From positions 15,569 through 79,568 of the forward strand of contig VSPD01000004.1 in the NCBI GenBank assembly GCA_009775125.1: a stretch of 64,000 bases of DNA, read 5' to 3'. Below, in pieces: positions 51,184-61,600 of the stretch; within the stretch, counting starts at the first letter, position 1, and the number at the start of each line of letters is the position of its first letter. The translations under genes and the position numbers were made by a program. The stretch comes from Muribaculaceae bacterium (GTDB lineage: Bacteria; Bacteroidota; Bacteroidia; Bacteroidales; Muribaculaceae). The notes beneath the pieces were generated by a model that was not told the origin of the DNA, searched no databases, and saw nothing but the letters and a program-made list of their open reading frames with translations.

Positions 51184-53463
51184 TTATTTCAATGTGAAGC
51201 GAGCCGTGGACACTTCCGCGCTGTTGGGGCCGACCATAAGGTCGAAATCGCCGGGCTCGTTCACGAAATCGAGATTGAAATTATAGAATTTGAGCATCTC
51301 GGGAGTGACGGTGAATGTCACGTCGCGGCTCTCGCCGGGGGCGAGGGTGATGCGTTCAAAACCTTTGAGTTCCTTAACCGGACGCGACACCGAACCAACG
51401 AGGTCGCGGATATAGAGCTGCACGGTCTCGGTGCCTTCGCGGCTGCCCGTGTTCTTCACGGTAACGGTTGCGGTGAGCGAGCCGTCGCCGGTGAGCGTGT
51501 TGGCCGAGAGGCGCACGGGGCTGTATTCGAAGGTGGTGTAGCCGAGTCCGTAGCCGAAGGGGTAAAGCGGCGTGTTGGGCACGTCGAGATAGTTGGAGCG
51601 GAATTTTACAAAACCTTTGGCATCGGCAGCGAGCGGACGGCCGGTGTTGAGGTGGTTGTAATAGATGGGCACCTGACCGATCGAGCGGGGCATGGTGGCC
51701 GTAAGGCGTCCCGAGGGATTCACGTCGCCGAACACAACGTCGGCTATGGCGTCGGCAGCCTCAGAGCCGCCAAACCATACGTTGAGGATGGCGGGCACGG
51801 TTTCAGCCTCCCACGACATCACGGTGGGGCGGCCCGAGAAGTTGAGCATCACCACGGGCTTGCCGGTGGCCAGAAGGGCCTCCATAAGGCGGCGCTGGGT
51901 AGCGGGAAGCTCGAGCTCTGTGCGGCTCGACGATTCGCCGGAATATTCGCTCGACTCGCCCATGGCGGCTACGATCACGTCGGCATCGGCCACTGTGGCC
52001 AGAGCCTCGGCAAGAAGCTCTTCCTCGCTGCGGGGGTCGCGCATCTCGCGGCCAAACATCGTGGCGTTGGCTTCGAGCACGGGATCCGATTCAAGATTGG
52101 AGCCTTTGGCATATACCACCTCGGCTTTGTTGCCTACGGCGTCTTTGATGCCTTCGTAAAGCGATTTGTAGCGGTCGAAGTCGGCGGCCACGCTCCATGT
52201 GCCGGGCATGTTGGCGCGAGTGTTGCCAAGCGGGCCCACAACGGCGATTTTGCCTTGTTTTTTCAAGGGCAGGATGTCGCCTTCGTTTTTGAGAAGCACA
52301 AAAGTCTCGGCAGCGATGCGACGGGCTTCGGCGCGGTTCTCGGGAGTGTAAAGCTCGGTGGCCTCACGCTTGGGGTCGGCATACTTGTAAGGATTGTCGA
52401 AAAGGCCAAGACGATATTTAGCTTCGAGGATGCGGCGCACAGCGAGGTCGATGTCGGCCTGCGACACCTTGCCTTCGGCAAGCGACTTGCCCAGAGTGCC
52501 GAGGAAACCGTCGGCCACCATATCCATGTCCGTACCGGCTTTCAGGGCCAGGGCCGACACATCCTGAAGGTCGCCCATGCCATGGTCGATCATTTCGGCG
52601 ATAGCAGTGTAGTCGGTCACGACAAAGCCGTCGAAGCCCCATTTGTCGCGGAGCAGCTCGGTGAGCAACCAGTGATTGCCTGTGGCAGGGATACCGTCGA
52701 CGGTGTTGAACGATGTCATCACCGAACCGGCTCCGGCCTCAACGGCAGCCTTGTAGGGAGCGAAATATTCGTTGAACATGCGGCCGCGCGACATATCCAC
52801 GGTGTTGTAGTCGCGGCCGGCCTCGGGAGCGCCATAGAGGGCGAAGTGCTTGACGCAAGCCATGATTTCGTCGTCGGCTGTCAAGTCGCCCTGATAGCCT
52901 TTCACCATAGCCTTTGCTATCTCAGAACCCAGATAGGGGTCTTCGCCGTTGCCTTCCGACATGCGGCCCCAGCGCGGGTCGCGGCTTATGTCGACCATCG
53001 GGCTGAAAGTCCACGCGATACCGGAAGCCGATGCTTCCTTGGCGGCTATGCGAGCCGACTTCTCGATGGCGTCCATATCCCACGAGCAAGAGAGCGCCAA
53101 GGGTATGGGGAACACGGTCTGGTAGCCGTGAATCACGTCCATGCCGAAAATCAGGGGAATGCCGAGGCGGCTTTCCTCAACGGCCACACGCTGGAGGTCG
53201 CGGATTTTGGCTGCGCCTTTTATGTTGAACACACCGCCGACCTGGCCTTTGGCCACGCGCTCGCCGATATTCGAGTTTTTGGCCTCTCCGGTCACGATGT
53301 CGTCGGAGGCGGGCAAGTTGAGCTGGCCCAGCTTTTCCTCAAGGGTCATCTTGCCCATGAGTTCGTCGATAAAGGCGTTCATCTTGGCCTCGTCAACGGC
53401 GGCATTGGCGCTTATCGCTCCTAAGGCAAGAGCGCCTGCCGCAAAAATAGATTTAAGTTTCAT
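51184..53463 (-). CDS. bglX: GH3 beta-glucosidase (BglX-like), exported
   Basis: A 759-residue enzyme with signal peptide MKLKSIFAAGALALGAISANA. The TIM-barrel domain (about 25-350) has GMDVIHGYQTVFPIPLALS, and the nucleophile Asp in GFVVTDYTAI. The alpha/beta sandwich (about 375-610) bears the acid-base loop region (SSEYSGESSSRTELELP), and an Fn3-like C-terminal domain ends ARFTLK. BglX-type GH3 enzymes release glucose from beta-gluco-oligosaccharides. As last gene of the PUL next to GH144, it probably finishes gluco-oligosaccharides, perhaps sophorose-type. It is separated from GH144 by 92 bases carrying a hairpin. Confidence 0.92.
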   Translation of the reverse strand: MKLKSIFAAGALALGAISANAAVDEAKMNAFIDELMGKMTLEEKLGQLNLPASDDIVTGEAKNSNIGERVAKGQVGGVFNIKGAAKIRDLQRVAVEESRLGIPLIFGMDVIHGYQTVFPIPLALSCSWDMDAIEKSARIAAKEASASGIAWTFSPMVDISRDPRWGRMSEGNGEDPYLGSEIAKAMVKGYQGDLTADDEIMACVKHFALYGAPEAGRDYNTVDMSRGRMFNEYFAPYKAAVEAGAGSVMTSFNTVDGIPATGNHWLLTELLRDKWGFDGFVVTDYTAIAEMIDHGMGDLQDVSALALKAGTDMDMVADGFLGTLGKSLAEGKVSQADIDLAVRRILEAKYRLGLFDNPYKYADPKREATELYTPENRAEARRIAAETFVLLKNEGDILPLKKQGKIAVVGPLGNTRANMPGTWSVAADFDRYKSLYEGIKDAVGNKAEVVYAKGSNLESDPVLEANATMFGREMRDPRSEEELLAEALATVADADVIVAAMGESSEYSGESSSRTELELPATQRRLMEALLATGKPVVMLNFSGRPTVMSWEAETVPAILNVWFGGSEAADAIADVVFGDVNPSGRLTATMPRSIGQVPIYYNHLNTGRPLAADAKGFVKFRSNYLDVPNTPLYPFGYGLGYTTFEYSPVRLSANTLTGDGSLTATVTVKNTGSREGTETVQLYIRDLVGSVSRPVKELKGFERITLAPGESRDVTFTVTPEMLKFYNFNLDFVNEPGDFDLMVGPNSAEVSTARFTLK

Positions 53464-53467
53464 ATGA

Positions 53468-53545
53468 TGTTAGTTGGGGAGTTGTCAGTTTGGGAAGTTG
53501 GGGAGTTGGGGAGTTTTTAGGAGTCATAGGCTGCCTATGAGTCCT
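53468..53545 (-). promoter_or_regulatory. Intercistronic region with GGGAAGTTGGGG repeats and a hairpin
   Basis: Plus-strand GGGGAGTTG pieces recur four times (53470-53512), followed by AGGAGTCATAGG-CTG-CCTATGAGTCCT (53519-53545; one mismatch). It sits between GH144 and GH3 in the same transcript, where it could process or stabilise mRNA. The GGGAAGTTGGGG motif is also found at 30045-30070 and inside sprE. Confidence 0.5.
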
Positions 53546-53555
53546 AAGAAGCCTA

Positions 53556-54953
53556 TCAGTCGTTAGTAGCGGTGCTTGTTATGCCAAGTTTTTTCAGGCC
53601 TTCCTGCACTTCGGGAGCGCCCATAAACAGACGCCAGAGCAGACCCGAGCGGTGGTTCTCGATCATCGGGGCGATAGTGAGCTGGTCGATGGCGAGATAG
53701 CGCGGGAGCGTCCACTTGTCTTGTTCGGAGAATGCGTCGTAGAATCCGTATTTGCCGCGAATCCAAGAACCCATCTCATAGAAATGCTTGGCTGCGCGGA
53801 GCGATTCCTCGGGAGTGTAAGGCATCGACGACAAGGCGGCGGTGGGAGTAATCACGCCCACATCCTCGCCGGGGCGGTGTGCCATGTATCCGCGAGTGGA
53901 GTAGCTTGCGGTGAGACCCCAGCAATCTTCGCCATAGCCTTTGAAACCCTTGGGATTGGCCTTGCAATAATTGTAGTTTATAAGGGCATGGTTGCGGTTG
54001 AGCTGCCAGTAGTCGGCATATTGGTCTTTAAGTCCGCGAGGGTCGAGAGCTATCCATGAGTAATGTGCCCAGAAAAGCGGACCGCCCATCTCCTCTGCTC
54101 CGTTGTGTTTCAACACGAGGGGATAACCGTAGGCCTGCTTGTCGGAAACGATGTTACCGGAGCGGTTCCAGCCCTTGTGCCATGCCTCGGGGTTGATGGG
54201 GTGAGTGGGCGAGGCCGCGCCAAGGACATAAGTAATGAGGCACTCGTTGTAGCCTTCGAGGGGGAAGTTCATCTCCCAGGCATAGTCGGGCGACCAGTGC
54301 CAGTAGAGCACGTCTTTGCCGTTTTGATACCAGTCATATTCCATCTCGCGCCAGAGCTTATCGATGTCGGCGGCCACGCCTTTCTCTGTGTCGTTGCCGT
54401 CTTTGAGATACTCACGGGCGATGAGCAGGCCCGACATCAGGAATGAGCTTTCCACAAGGTCGCCGCCGTTGTCTTTCTGGCCAAAAGGCTTTGTCTTGCC
54501 GGTGTTGCCGTCGATCCAGTGGCTCCACACACCGTGGTAGCGGTCGGCCGAGCCGAGGAAATCGACAATCTTGCGCAGACGCGCCGTGCCTTCCTCTCGG
54601 GTGATGAAGCCGCGGTCCATGGCGGCCACTATGCCGGCGATGCCGAAGCCGGAGCCGCCGGTTGTAACGATATTCTTGTCGTTTTCAGGATAATCTCCGT
54701 CGAGGTGGATGCGCTCGGGGGCAAGGCCGGAGTTTGGCTCGCCGCCGTCCCAGATATAGTCGAATGTTGATTTTTGAAGGTAATCGAGAAATTCATCCTC
54801 GGAATTGAAATCCGACGGATATGTCGTGTTCTCTACAACAGGCTTGTCGGTGCTGTTGTCGCCGCCGGTGGTTTCATGACCACCCGAGCACGCTCCAAAC
54901 AGCATTGTGCCGGCAATCGCGGCAAAATTCATTGTGATTTGTTTTACTCGCAT
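53556..54953 (-). CDS. GH144-like endo-beta-1,2-glucanase (PF10091 family), lipoprotein
   Basis: A 465-residue predicted lipoprotein (MLFGAC lipobox) with an (alpha/alpha)6 domain from about residue 50. Family blocks: STFDYIWDGGEPNSGLAPER, TTGGSGFGIAGIVAAM, SSFLMSGLLIARE, YLYWHW-type segment VLYWHWSPDYAWEMN, FWAHYSWIALDPRG, CWGLTASYS, and the terminal ENHRSGLLWRLFMGAPEVQ. This is the glucoamylase-like family that includes GH144 beta-1,2-glucanases. In Bacteroides the GH144 gene neighbours a GH3 beta-glucosidase active on sophoro-oligosaccharides; here GH3 is next downstream. Specificity is inference. Confidence 0.82.
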   Translation of the reverse strand: MRVKQITMNFAAIAGTMLFGACSGGHETTGGDNSTDKPVVENTTYPSDFNSEDEFLDYLQKSTFDYIWDGGEPNSGLAPERIHLDGDYPENDKNIVTTGGSGFGIAGIVAAMDRGFITREEGTARLRKIVDFLGSADRYHGVWSHWIDGNTGKTKPFGQKDNGGDLVESSFLMSGLLIAREYLKDGNDTEKGVAADIDKLWREMEYDWYQNGKDVLYWHWSPDYAWEMNFPLEGYNECLITYVLGAASPTHPINPEAWHKGWNRSGNIVSDKQAYGYPLVLKHNGAEEMGGPLFWAHYSWIALDPRGLKDQYADYWQLNRNHALINYNYCKANPKGFKGYGEDCWGLTASYSTRGYMAHRPGEDVGVITPTAALSSMPYTPEESLRAAKHFYEMGSWIRGKYGFYDAFSEQDKWTLPRYLAIDQLTIAPMIENHRSGLLWRLFMGAPEVQEGLKKLGITSTATND

Positions 54954-54980
54954 GATTATATAACGGTTGAAGGTTTTGAT

Positions 54981-57074
54981 TTATTGTTTTGTCTGCATAG
55001 TCACGCGGGGCGATTTTCCGCCCTCGCCTATCGCCTCGATGGCATAGTAATAGTCGGTGTCGCGGTCGAGGCCCCGCATGTCGTAGAAGTTTTCGCCAAT
55101 CACGGTTATAGCGTTGTAGAGTTTATCGGGAGCCGTACCATAATATATATTGTAGCCATATGCTCCGTCGGAAGGCTTCCAGGTGAACATCACGTCGCGC
55201 CGGTCGTCTTTCGACCGCACCGCGCGCGCTTTCTTCGGGGCGGCGGGAGCCTTGGCCTCGGGGTCGAAACCGAATACGCGCAGGCCCGAGAGGGCAAAGT
55301 CGCCGGCGGGCATGTGCACGTTTTCAAGGCGCAGATAGCGGGCACGCAAGGGGGCGGCAAGCTCTATATAGTCGTGGGGAGTGTCGGTGTCGGCCTCGCT
55401 TTTATCCACAACGAGCGTCCAGTCCTTGCCGTCGGGAGATGCCCACAGGCGGTATTGATGGTAGATGTCGTCGGCGCGGTCGTATTGGTTGGCGTTGTGC
55501 TCATAATAGTTGACCTGCACGGCACGTACATCTTTGGGCGAGAGCATGTCTATTTCAAACCATTCGCCGGGAGCGCCAGAGCTTGCCGCCCAAAACGAGC
55601 GCATATTCTCGTCCACGGCGTTTTCGGGTGCGTAGATGCTGTCGGTCGACGACGCTTTCACGGGCTTGCCGTAGGACAGGAGCATCCATCCGGCATGACG
55701 CGCCTCGGGGTCGGCGATGTCGCTGTCGGCATTGAGCGTGGGATAGTCGCCATAGGCCGCCGAGGAGTACATCACGCCGTCGGCGTCGAATCCCGCCGGA
55801 TAGAGGCCTATACGGCGTTCAAACTTGTATTTGTTCGACAACATGCAGGTCGACACATGCCAGTAATTGCCCTTTTGGTCGCGGAATGTGCCGCCGTGGC
55901 CCGAGCCGCGCACATATCCTCCGGGCTTGTAGCTCATCGGGTTGTGACGCTGGTAGGTAAACGGGCCAAGCGGAGAGTCGGCCACATACACGCCGTCGGC
56001 ATAGGTCTTGAACTCGGTACCGGGCGCGCCATATTGCAGGTAGTAGCGACCATTGTGCTTGGTCATTGCCGCGCCTTCGGTAAAGGGCGGCAAGGTGGTG
56101 GTGTCGTCGTTGTTCATGCCGAAGCGTTCCCATCCGTGCTCGTCGGGGTGAAGCATGAGCAGGTCGTGAATTTTGGATACGGGGTGGAAGTCGTCGCGGC
56201 TCACTTCCACGCCTTTGAGCGGATATTCGTTGGACGATCCGTAGTAGAGATAAAGGCGCCCGTCGTCGTCGAGGAAAAGCCAGGGGTCCCACGAAGGGAG
56301 CGTGTTACGGTCCACGGCCCTGCGCCAGCGTCCGCTTTTGGGGTCGGTGGTCCACCACACGGGCAGGCCCTCATAAGTGGAGCCGGTGTAGAACAGGGTG
56401 TCGCCCACCACGAAAGCGGCCGGGGCGCACTGGTCGTCGTCGGCCGGGCGGCGTTTGAACGATGCACGGGCAAATTCCCATCGCGAAAGGTCCTTGGAAT
56501 AGTGGAAGCCGTCTTGATTGGTCGAGAACAGGAACACTTCATCGCCGTAGGTCACGGCCATGGGGTCGGCCGACGAGCGGAAAGCGCCTCCGGCCTGCGA
56601 GTTGGCATTGTAAGGCTCGAAATTGTAGGATATGTTGAGCGGATTGCAAAATGTAGAGGGCGTATAGTTGTCGGGGTCGTACCACTCGGTGGCCACGGCC
56701 TTGCGGCGACGCTGCACATTATCGCGGCTGTCGGGCTGCATCGTCACGGCCACATCGAGGTCGTCGAGCCCGATGGTCATGTCGGCAAATTTCATGCCGG
56801 GATACCAGACGTAGAGCCGGCGGTCGTGCGGCTCGCCCTTGATACGGAAACGTCCGTTGGCATCTGTCTGCGCATGTATCGGCGAGGCAAACCACATCAC
56901 AGTGGCTCCTTCGAGGGGCTTGCCGTCGGCATCGGCAACGGTGCCCTCCACCATGCGGCTCCGGCTCACGGGTATGTAGTAGTCGCTCACCTGGCCTTTC
57001 ACCACACGCACAGAGTCGGCTTCGGCCGATGCTCCGCACAGAGCCAGTATGGCGGCAAAAATATACTTTTTCAT
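54981..57074 (-). CDS. GH43-like enzyme with CBM32-type and Fn3 domains
   Basis: A 697-residue exported protein (signal MKKYIFAAILALCGASAEA). Order: carboxypeptidase-regulatory-like beta domain (about 40-115); a five-blade propeller GH43-like domain (about 140-480) with SADPMAV (general base Asp), SWDPWLFLDDDGRLYLYYGSS (middle Asp), and EGAAMTKHNGRYYL (acid Glu); a discoidin/CBM32-like domain (about 495-615); and an Fn3 domain (about 625-697). GH43 members act mostly on arabinose- or xylose-type linkages, so its presence beside GH144 and GH3 is unexpected and suggests a decorated glucan. It is 27 bases upstream of GH144. Confidence 0.82.
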   Translation of the reverse strand: MKKYIFAAILALCGASAEADSVRVVKGQVSDYYIPVSRSRMVEGTVADADGKPLEGATVMWFASPIHAQTDANGRFRIKGEPHDRRLYVWYPGMKFADMTIGLDDLDVAVTMQPDSRDNVQRRRKAVATEWYDPDNYTPSTFCNPLNISYNFEPYNANSQAGGAFRSSADPMAVTYGDEVFLFSTNQDGFHYSKDLSRWEFARASFKRRPADDDQCAPAAFVVGDTLFYTGSTYEGLPVWWTTDPKSGRWRRAVDRNTLPSWDPWLFLDDDGRLYLYYGSSNEYPLKGVEVSRDDFHPVSKIHDLLMLHPDEHGWERFGMNNDDTTTLPPFTEGAAMTKHNGRYYLQYGAPGTEFKTYADGVYVADSPLGPFTYQRHNPMSYKPGGYVRGSGHGGTFRDQKGNYWHVSTCMLSNKYKFERRIGLYPAGFDADGVMYSSAAYGDYPTLNADSDIADPEARHAGWMLLSYGKPVKASSTDSIYAPENAVDENMRSFWAASSGAPGEWFEIDMLSPKDVRAVQVNYYEHNANQYDRADDIYHQYRLWASPDGKDWTLVVDKSEADTDTPHDYIELAAPLRARYLRLENVHMPAGDFALSGLRVFGFDPEAKAPAAPKKARAVRSKDDRRDVMFTWKPSDGAYGYNIYYGTAPDKLYNAITVIGENFYDMRGLDRDTDYYYAIEAIGEGGKSPRVTMQTKQ

Positions 57075-57092
57075 GATATGTACAGATACAAT

Positions 57093-57135
57093 ACAGGCTC
57101 CCCGCAGGCCGGATACGGCCTCTCGGGAAGCCTGT
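57093..57135 (-). promoter_or_regulatory. Two-step hairpin between SusD and the GH43 gene
   Basis: ACAGGC and GCCTGT close a stem, with CCCG/CGGG and GGCCG/CGGCC inside. It lies in the transcript just after the susD stop (57141) and 19 bases before the GH43 ATG. Such a hairpin may set higher susCD than enzyme mRNA levels. Confidence 0.55.
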
Positions 57136-57140
57136 AACTG

Positions 57141-58640
57141 TTAGTAATTCAATGTAGTGTAGGGCTCGTCTTTGAGAGCGGGAGCCAGGTCAAGCTGGGC
57201 GAAGGGCAGAGGATAGTAGGTCTTTGCTTCTGTCCATCCGGCGGGGCCGAGCACCTTGGCGGCCTGGCCTGTGCGGATAAGGTCGTTGTAGCGTTCGCCC
57301 CATTCGCAGCAGAGTTCCATGCGGCGTTCGTCAAGAATCTGGTCAACAGTCACGTTGGTCAGTTCGGGCATCTGCGCACGACGGCGCACGCGGTTGAAGG
57401 GGGTGTCGCCGTTCTTGCCCTGGCGCACGAGAGCCTCGGAGTTCATCAGCAGCACTTCGGCAAAGCGCAGGATGCGCACGTTGTTGTTGCTGCCGTAGGT
57501 GTTGCGGCCTTCGGTAAACTGGCTCAGGGGCACATAGAATTTGCCGTTCCAGCAGTCGGTGTTGTTGGGGTTGCCGTTGCGTCCGATTTTGTCGCCTGAG
57601 GGCTGGATTTCGTCGGCGTTGAGGAAGGATGTGGTGGTGCGGATTGTCTCGCCGCGGCCATAGGCCCAGTCGCGGAACGATTTTTCGTAGCCCACGAAGT
57701 TCCATCCGCCTGAACTTTTGAGGAATGTGTTGTCGTTGGAGATGTTGGGGCCTGCGCAGTTGAAGAACTGGTCGACGCCTACATAGTCGCCCGAGCCCAT
57801 GCCGAAGTCGGTGGCCTGACATTCCATGAGGGATTCCTTGCAAAGTTTTCCGGGAATCTTGAACAGCTGGTAGTAATCGGCGTAAAGGTCGAATTTGCCG
57901 GAACCGATTATCTCGTTGGTCAAAGTCTCTACCTTGGCATATTCGCCCATGTTGAGATAAATCTTGGCGGCAAGATGCTTGGCAGTCCAGCGTGTGAGTG
58001 CGCCGGGATGCTCCATCTGGCCGGGGCAGGCGTCGGCGCAGTCGGTGCCGGCGGCTTCGAGGTCGCGGAGCACATATTCGTACACCACGTCGCGCTTGGA
58101 GCGGCGAAGGTCGGTTTGGTCGTTGGAGTCGATGATTGTCACGTCGCCGAAATACTGTGTGAGGCGATAGTAGGCATAGGCGCGCAGGATGAGCACTTCT
58201 CCGCGGTAGGAGCGGTAGGTGGCGCGCTGAGCGTCGGTAGTGAGATGTTCGGCGTAGGAATCGAGCGATTCGAGCGCGGAGTTTGCGGTCTTGATAATTC
58301 CGTAGTACTGGTTCCACATTTCGTTGAAGCCCCACCACGAGTTGTTGTATTCATATTTGCGGCCGATTGTTACTACTTCGGGCTGGTCGTCGACACGTCC
58401 CGACCATACGTCGCCGTCGCGTATCACGGATGCAAGATTGATAATCCAGTGCATGCCGCCGGTGCGCAGCTTGGCATACACGCCCGACACGGGCTGGTAC
58501 ATGTCGTCGGTCTGGGTGAAGTCGACGCTTTCCTCGGGCACTTTGTTTTCAGGCTCGATATCGAGATAGTCGCAGCCGGTGAGACCTGTGGTCAAAGCCA
58601 GGGCGGCCGCCGCCATCATTATCTTGTTAAATGCTTTCAT
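57141..58640 (-). CDS. SusD/RagB-family glycan-binding lipoprotein
   Basis: A 499-residue outer membrane lipoprotein (ALTTGLTGC lipobox). The fold is an all-alpha TPR scaffold: ALESLDSYAEHLTTDAQRATYRSY with RGEVLILRAYAYYRLTQYFG as the classical SusD phrase; the C-terminal RRMELCCEWGERYNDLIRTGQAAKVLG also matches. SusD lids the SusC transporter and binds the glycan. It is 24 bases after susC. The C-terminus YPLPFAQLDLAPALKDEPY is the usual ending. Confidence 0.95.
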   Translation of the reverse strand: MKAFNKIMMAAAALALTTGLTGCDYLDIEPENKVPEESVDFTQTDDMYQPVSGVYAKLRTGGMHWIINLASVIRDGDVWSGRVDDQPEVVTIGRKYEYNNSWWGFNEMWNQYYGIIKTANSALESLDSYAEHLTTDAQRATYRSYRGEVLILRAYAYYRLTQYFGDVTIIDSNDQTDLRRSKRDVVYEYVLRDLEAAGTDCADACPGQMEHPGALTRWTAKHLAAKIYLNMGEYAKVETLTNEIIGSGKFDLYADYYQLFKIPGKLCKESLMECQATDFGMGSGDYVGVDQFFNCAGPNISNDNTFLKSSGGWNFVGYEKSFRDWAYGRGETIRTTTSFLNADEIQPSGDKIGRNGNPNNTDCWNGKFYVPLSQFTEGRNTYGSNNNVRILRFAEVLLMNSEALVRQGKNGDTPFNRVRRRAQMPELTNVTVDQILDERRMELCCEWGERYNDLIRTGQAAKVLGPAGWTEAKTYYPLPFAQLDLAPALKDEPYTTLNY

Positions 58641-58664
58641 TGTTTTCAGTTTTGGATGTTAAGG

Positions 58665-61600
58665 TTAGAATTCGATCTGCAAGCCGAATGTCCATGTCGA
58701 GCTGAGGGGGTAAACCTGTGTGTCCCAGCCTTCGGGATCGGTGAGTTCGGGCGAGAAGGAGTTTGCGCTGAAGAATGAGCAGGGACGGTCGGCGTTGACA
58801 TACATGCGCAGCGAGGGCATTACGTATGAACCCATTTTGAGGTTGCGGAGGGTGTAGCCGAGGGTTATGTTCTGGATGCGGAAGAAGTCGGCGGATTCCA
58901 CAAAGTAGGAGTTGGTGGATGTTGCGGACGAGTTCACATTCCAGCCGCGTGTGAGGGCGGCGGCGGAAGGATATTTGTTGGTGGAGCCTTCGCCGGTCCA
59001 GCGGTGTTCAAACTGGTCGTGGTCGAAGTTGTAGTTGGACTGGGCGTAGCGCAGCTGACGCTTGCGGTTGAAGAGTTTTGCGCCGTGCTGTCCGTAGGTG
59101 GAAATCTCGAAGTCGAGGCCTTTCCATTGGAATCCGGCGTGGATGCCGTAGGTGATCGAGGGCAGATATGAGCCGAGGCATTTGCGGTCGGCGCCGGTGA
59201 TTGCGCCGTCGCCGTCTACGTCTTCGTAGATGAAGTCGCCGGGTTGCAGGCCGTTGGCCACGGCCACGGGGTCGGCTGCGCATTGCGCCTCGTTTTGATA
59301 TACGCCGATCACGTTGTAGCCATAGAACGAGTTCATGCGTTTGCCCACCATGTTGATGGTCTTTCCGCCGAGCACATAGGGCTGTCCGCCAAGTTTCTTC
59401 ACGCGGTTGCGGAGTGTCGACATATTGAATCCTACGTTGTAAGCGAAGTCGCCCACGCGGTCGTTCCAGTCGATTGTGAGGTCGATACCCTGGTTTTCGA
59501 TTTCACCGTAGTTGCCGGCGAGTGTCTTGTTCTCGAAGGGGAGCAGCGGGGAGATTACGGCGTTGGTGGTTTCACGATAGAAATAGTCGAAGTCGACATT
59601 GAGGCGGCTGTTGAGGGCCTGGTAAGCGAAGCCGACATTGGTTTCGGACACTACTTCCCATTTGAGCCATGAGAAATACACGTTGTTCTGGTAGCCTTGG
59701 ATTATGTTGTTGCCGAACACGCCCGAGGCGCCCATGCCTGTGGTGATCGAGGCGAAACCGTCGGAAGCGGCCACGTTGTCGTTGCCGAGGCGGCCCCAGC
59801 TTGCGCGGAGTTTGAGGAAGTCGACCCAGTTCTGACCTTTCAGCCAAGATTCATTGGAGATCACCCATGCGCCGCCGACAGAGGGGAAGTAGCCCCATTT
59901 TTCCTGATATTTCGACGTACCGTCGGCACGCATCGTGAACATGAGCAGGTAGCGGGAATCGAAATCATAGTTGAGTCGGGCAAATACCGACTGGCTGCAG
60001 AAGCGTGAGCCGCCGTCGGAAGCGCGGCTTGTCTCGGCATTGCCTTGACCGATATACCAGTATTCAGGTTTTTCGGTGGGGATGTCGTTTACCGAGCCGC
60101 CGAGGTAGTCCCAGCGGTCCTGGCGCATCGAGTAGCCCACCATGGCGCCAAACGAGTGGCGGTCGATTTTCTCCTTATATGTGAGCACGTTGTCCCACAC
60201 CCATTTGTTGTACTGTGTGCGTGTCTTTTTGAGCGACGAGTTTGCAGCCTGCTGGCTGTTCGACACATAGTAAGGAATGGTCACGGTGCGTCCGTTGATG
60301 GCAGAGAAGTCGTAGCCGTAGCTTGTGCGGAAGTTAAGTTTCTCGGGAATAAATGTGAAGTCGGCGAAGAAGTTGGTAAGTGCCTGGTAGTTCTCGTTTT
60401 CGGCATTGTAGTATTTTGCCGTGGCAACGGGGTTCTTGAAGTTGGCGGTGTAGCCGAGGTCTTCGGGCGAGGCGAATTTATCGGGATAGGCGGTTTCGTT
60501 TCTCTCGTCCATAGCAGGCATAAGCTGGGGCATGTTGAAGGCTGTCTGCCAGGCCGAGTTGTTGGGGAGCACCTGCTTCGATTTTCCGAACACGCCGTTG
60601 AAGCCAACTTTGAGCCAGTCGGTGGCGTCGTAGTCGAGCTGGGCGCGGAAGTTGAGGCGGTTGTAGCTGTTGTCGGAGTCAAGGATACCGTCTTGATAAA
60701 GGTAGTTCATACCAAGCGAGTAGGTGGCACGCTCGCTGCCGCCGGCTATCGACAGGCCGTGGTTTGTAACCATGCCTGTGCGCAGAAGCTGGTCGTACCA
60801 GTCGGTGTCGGCGTTGAACGAAAGGTCGCTCATGTTGCCGCCGTAGCGGTTGATGGATGCTTCGAGATATGATTTGTAAGCATCGGGGTTAGCCTCCATG
60901 AGCATGGTGGCATACTCGTGGGAGTTGGCCATTTTGAGCACGTTGGTGGCTTTTGAGAAACCGACATAGCCGTTATATGTGATTTTGGCTTTCTGGTTCT
61001 TGCGGCCGTGCTTGGTGGTGATAATCACAACGCCGTTTGCGGCCTTCACACCATAGATGGCAGCCGAGGAGGCGTCTTTAAGAATCGACATTTCGGCAAT
61101 ATCGTCGTTGTTGAGGAACTGAATGTTGTCGTAGAACACACCGTCGACAACAAACAGAGGGGTGCTTGCCGAGAATGAGCCCACGCCGCGGATTTGCACC
61201 TTGGGGGAGTCGCCGGGCGTACCGGAATTAAGGATATTGACGCCGGGCACTTTGCCGGTGAGCGCGCCCATAGGCGACGAGGTGGGGATACCGGCAAGGT
61301 CCTCGCCTTGCACCACGGTGATGGGGGCTGTAAGGTCTTTGGCCTTGGCTGCGCCGTAACCGATTACAACCACTTCCTCAAGCACCTGGTTGTTTTCCAA
61401 AAGTGTCACATCCACTGTCTTGCGGCCTGCCACTTTCTGGTCCTGGCTTACGAAGCCTACATAGCTGAACCGGAGCGTGGCGTCGTCGGGAATCCTGGCA
61501 AGCGTGTAATTACCGTCAAGGTCGGTTGTCGTGCCCATGGTGGTGGAGCCCACTACCATGACTGAAACACCGGGCAGAGGCTCGCCCGTGTTGTCAACTA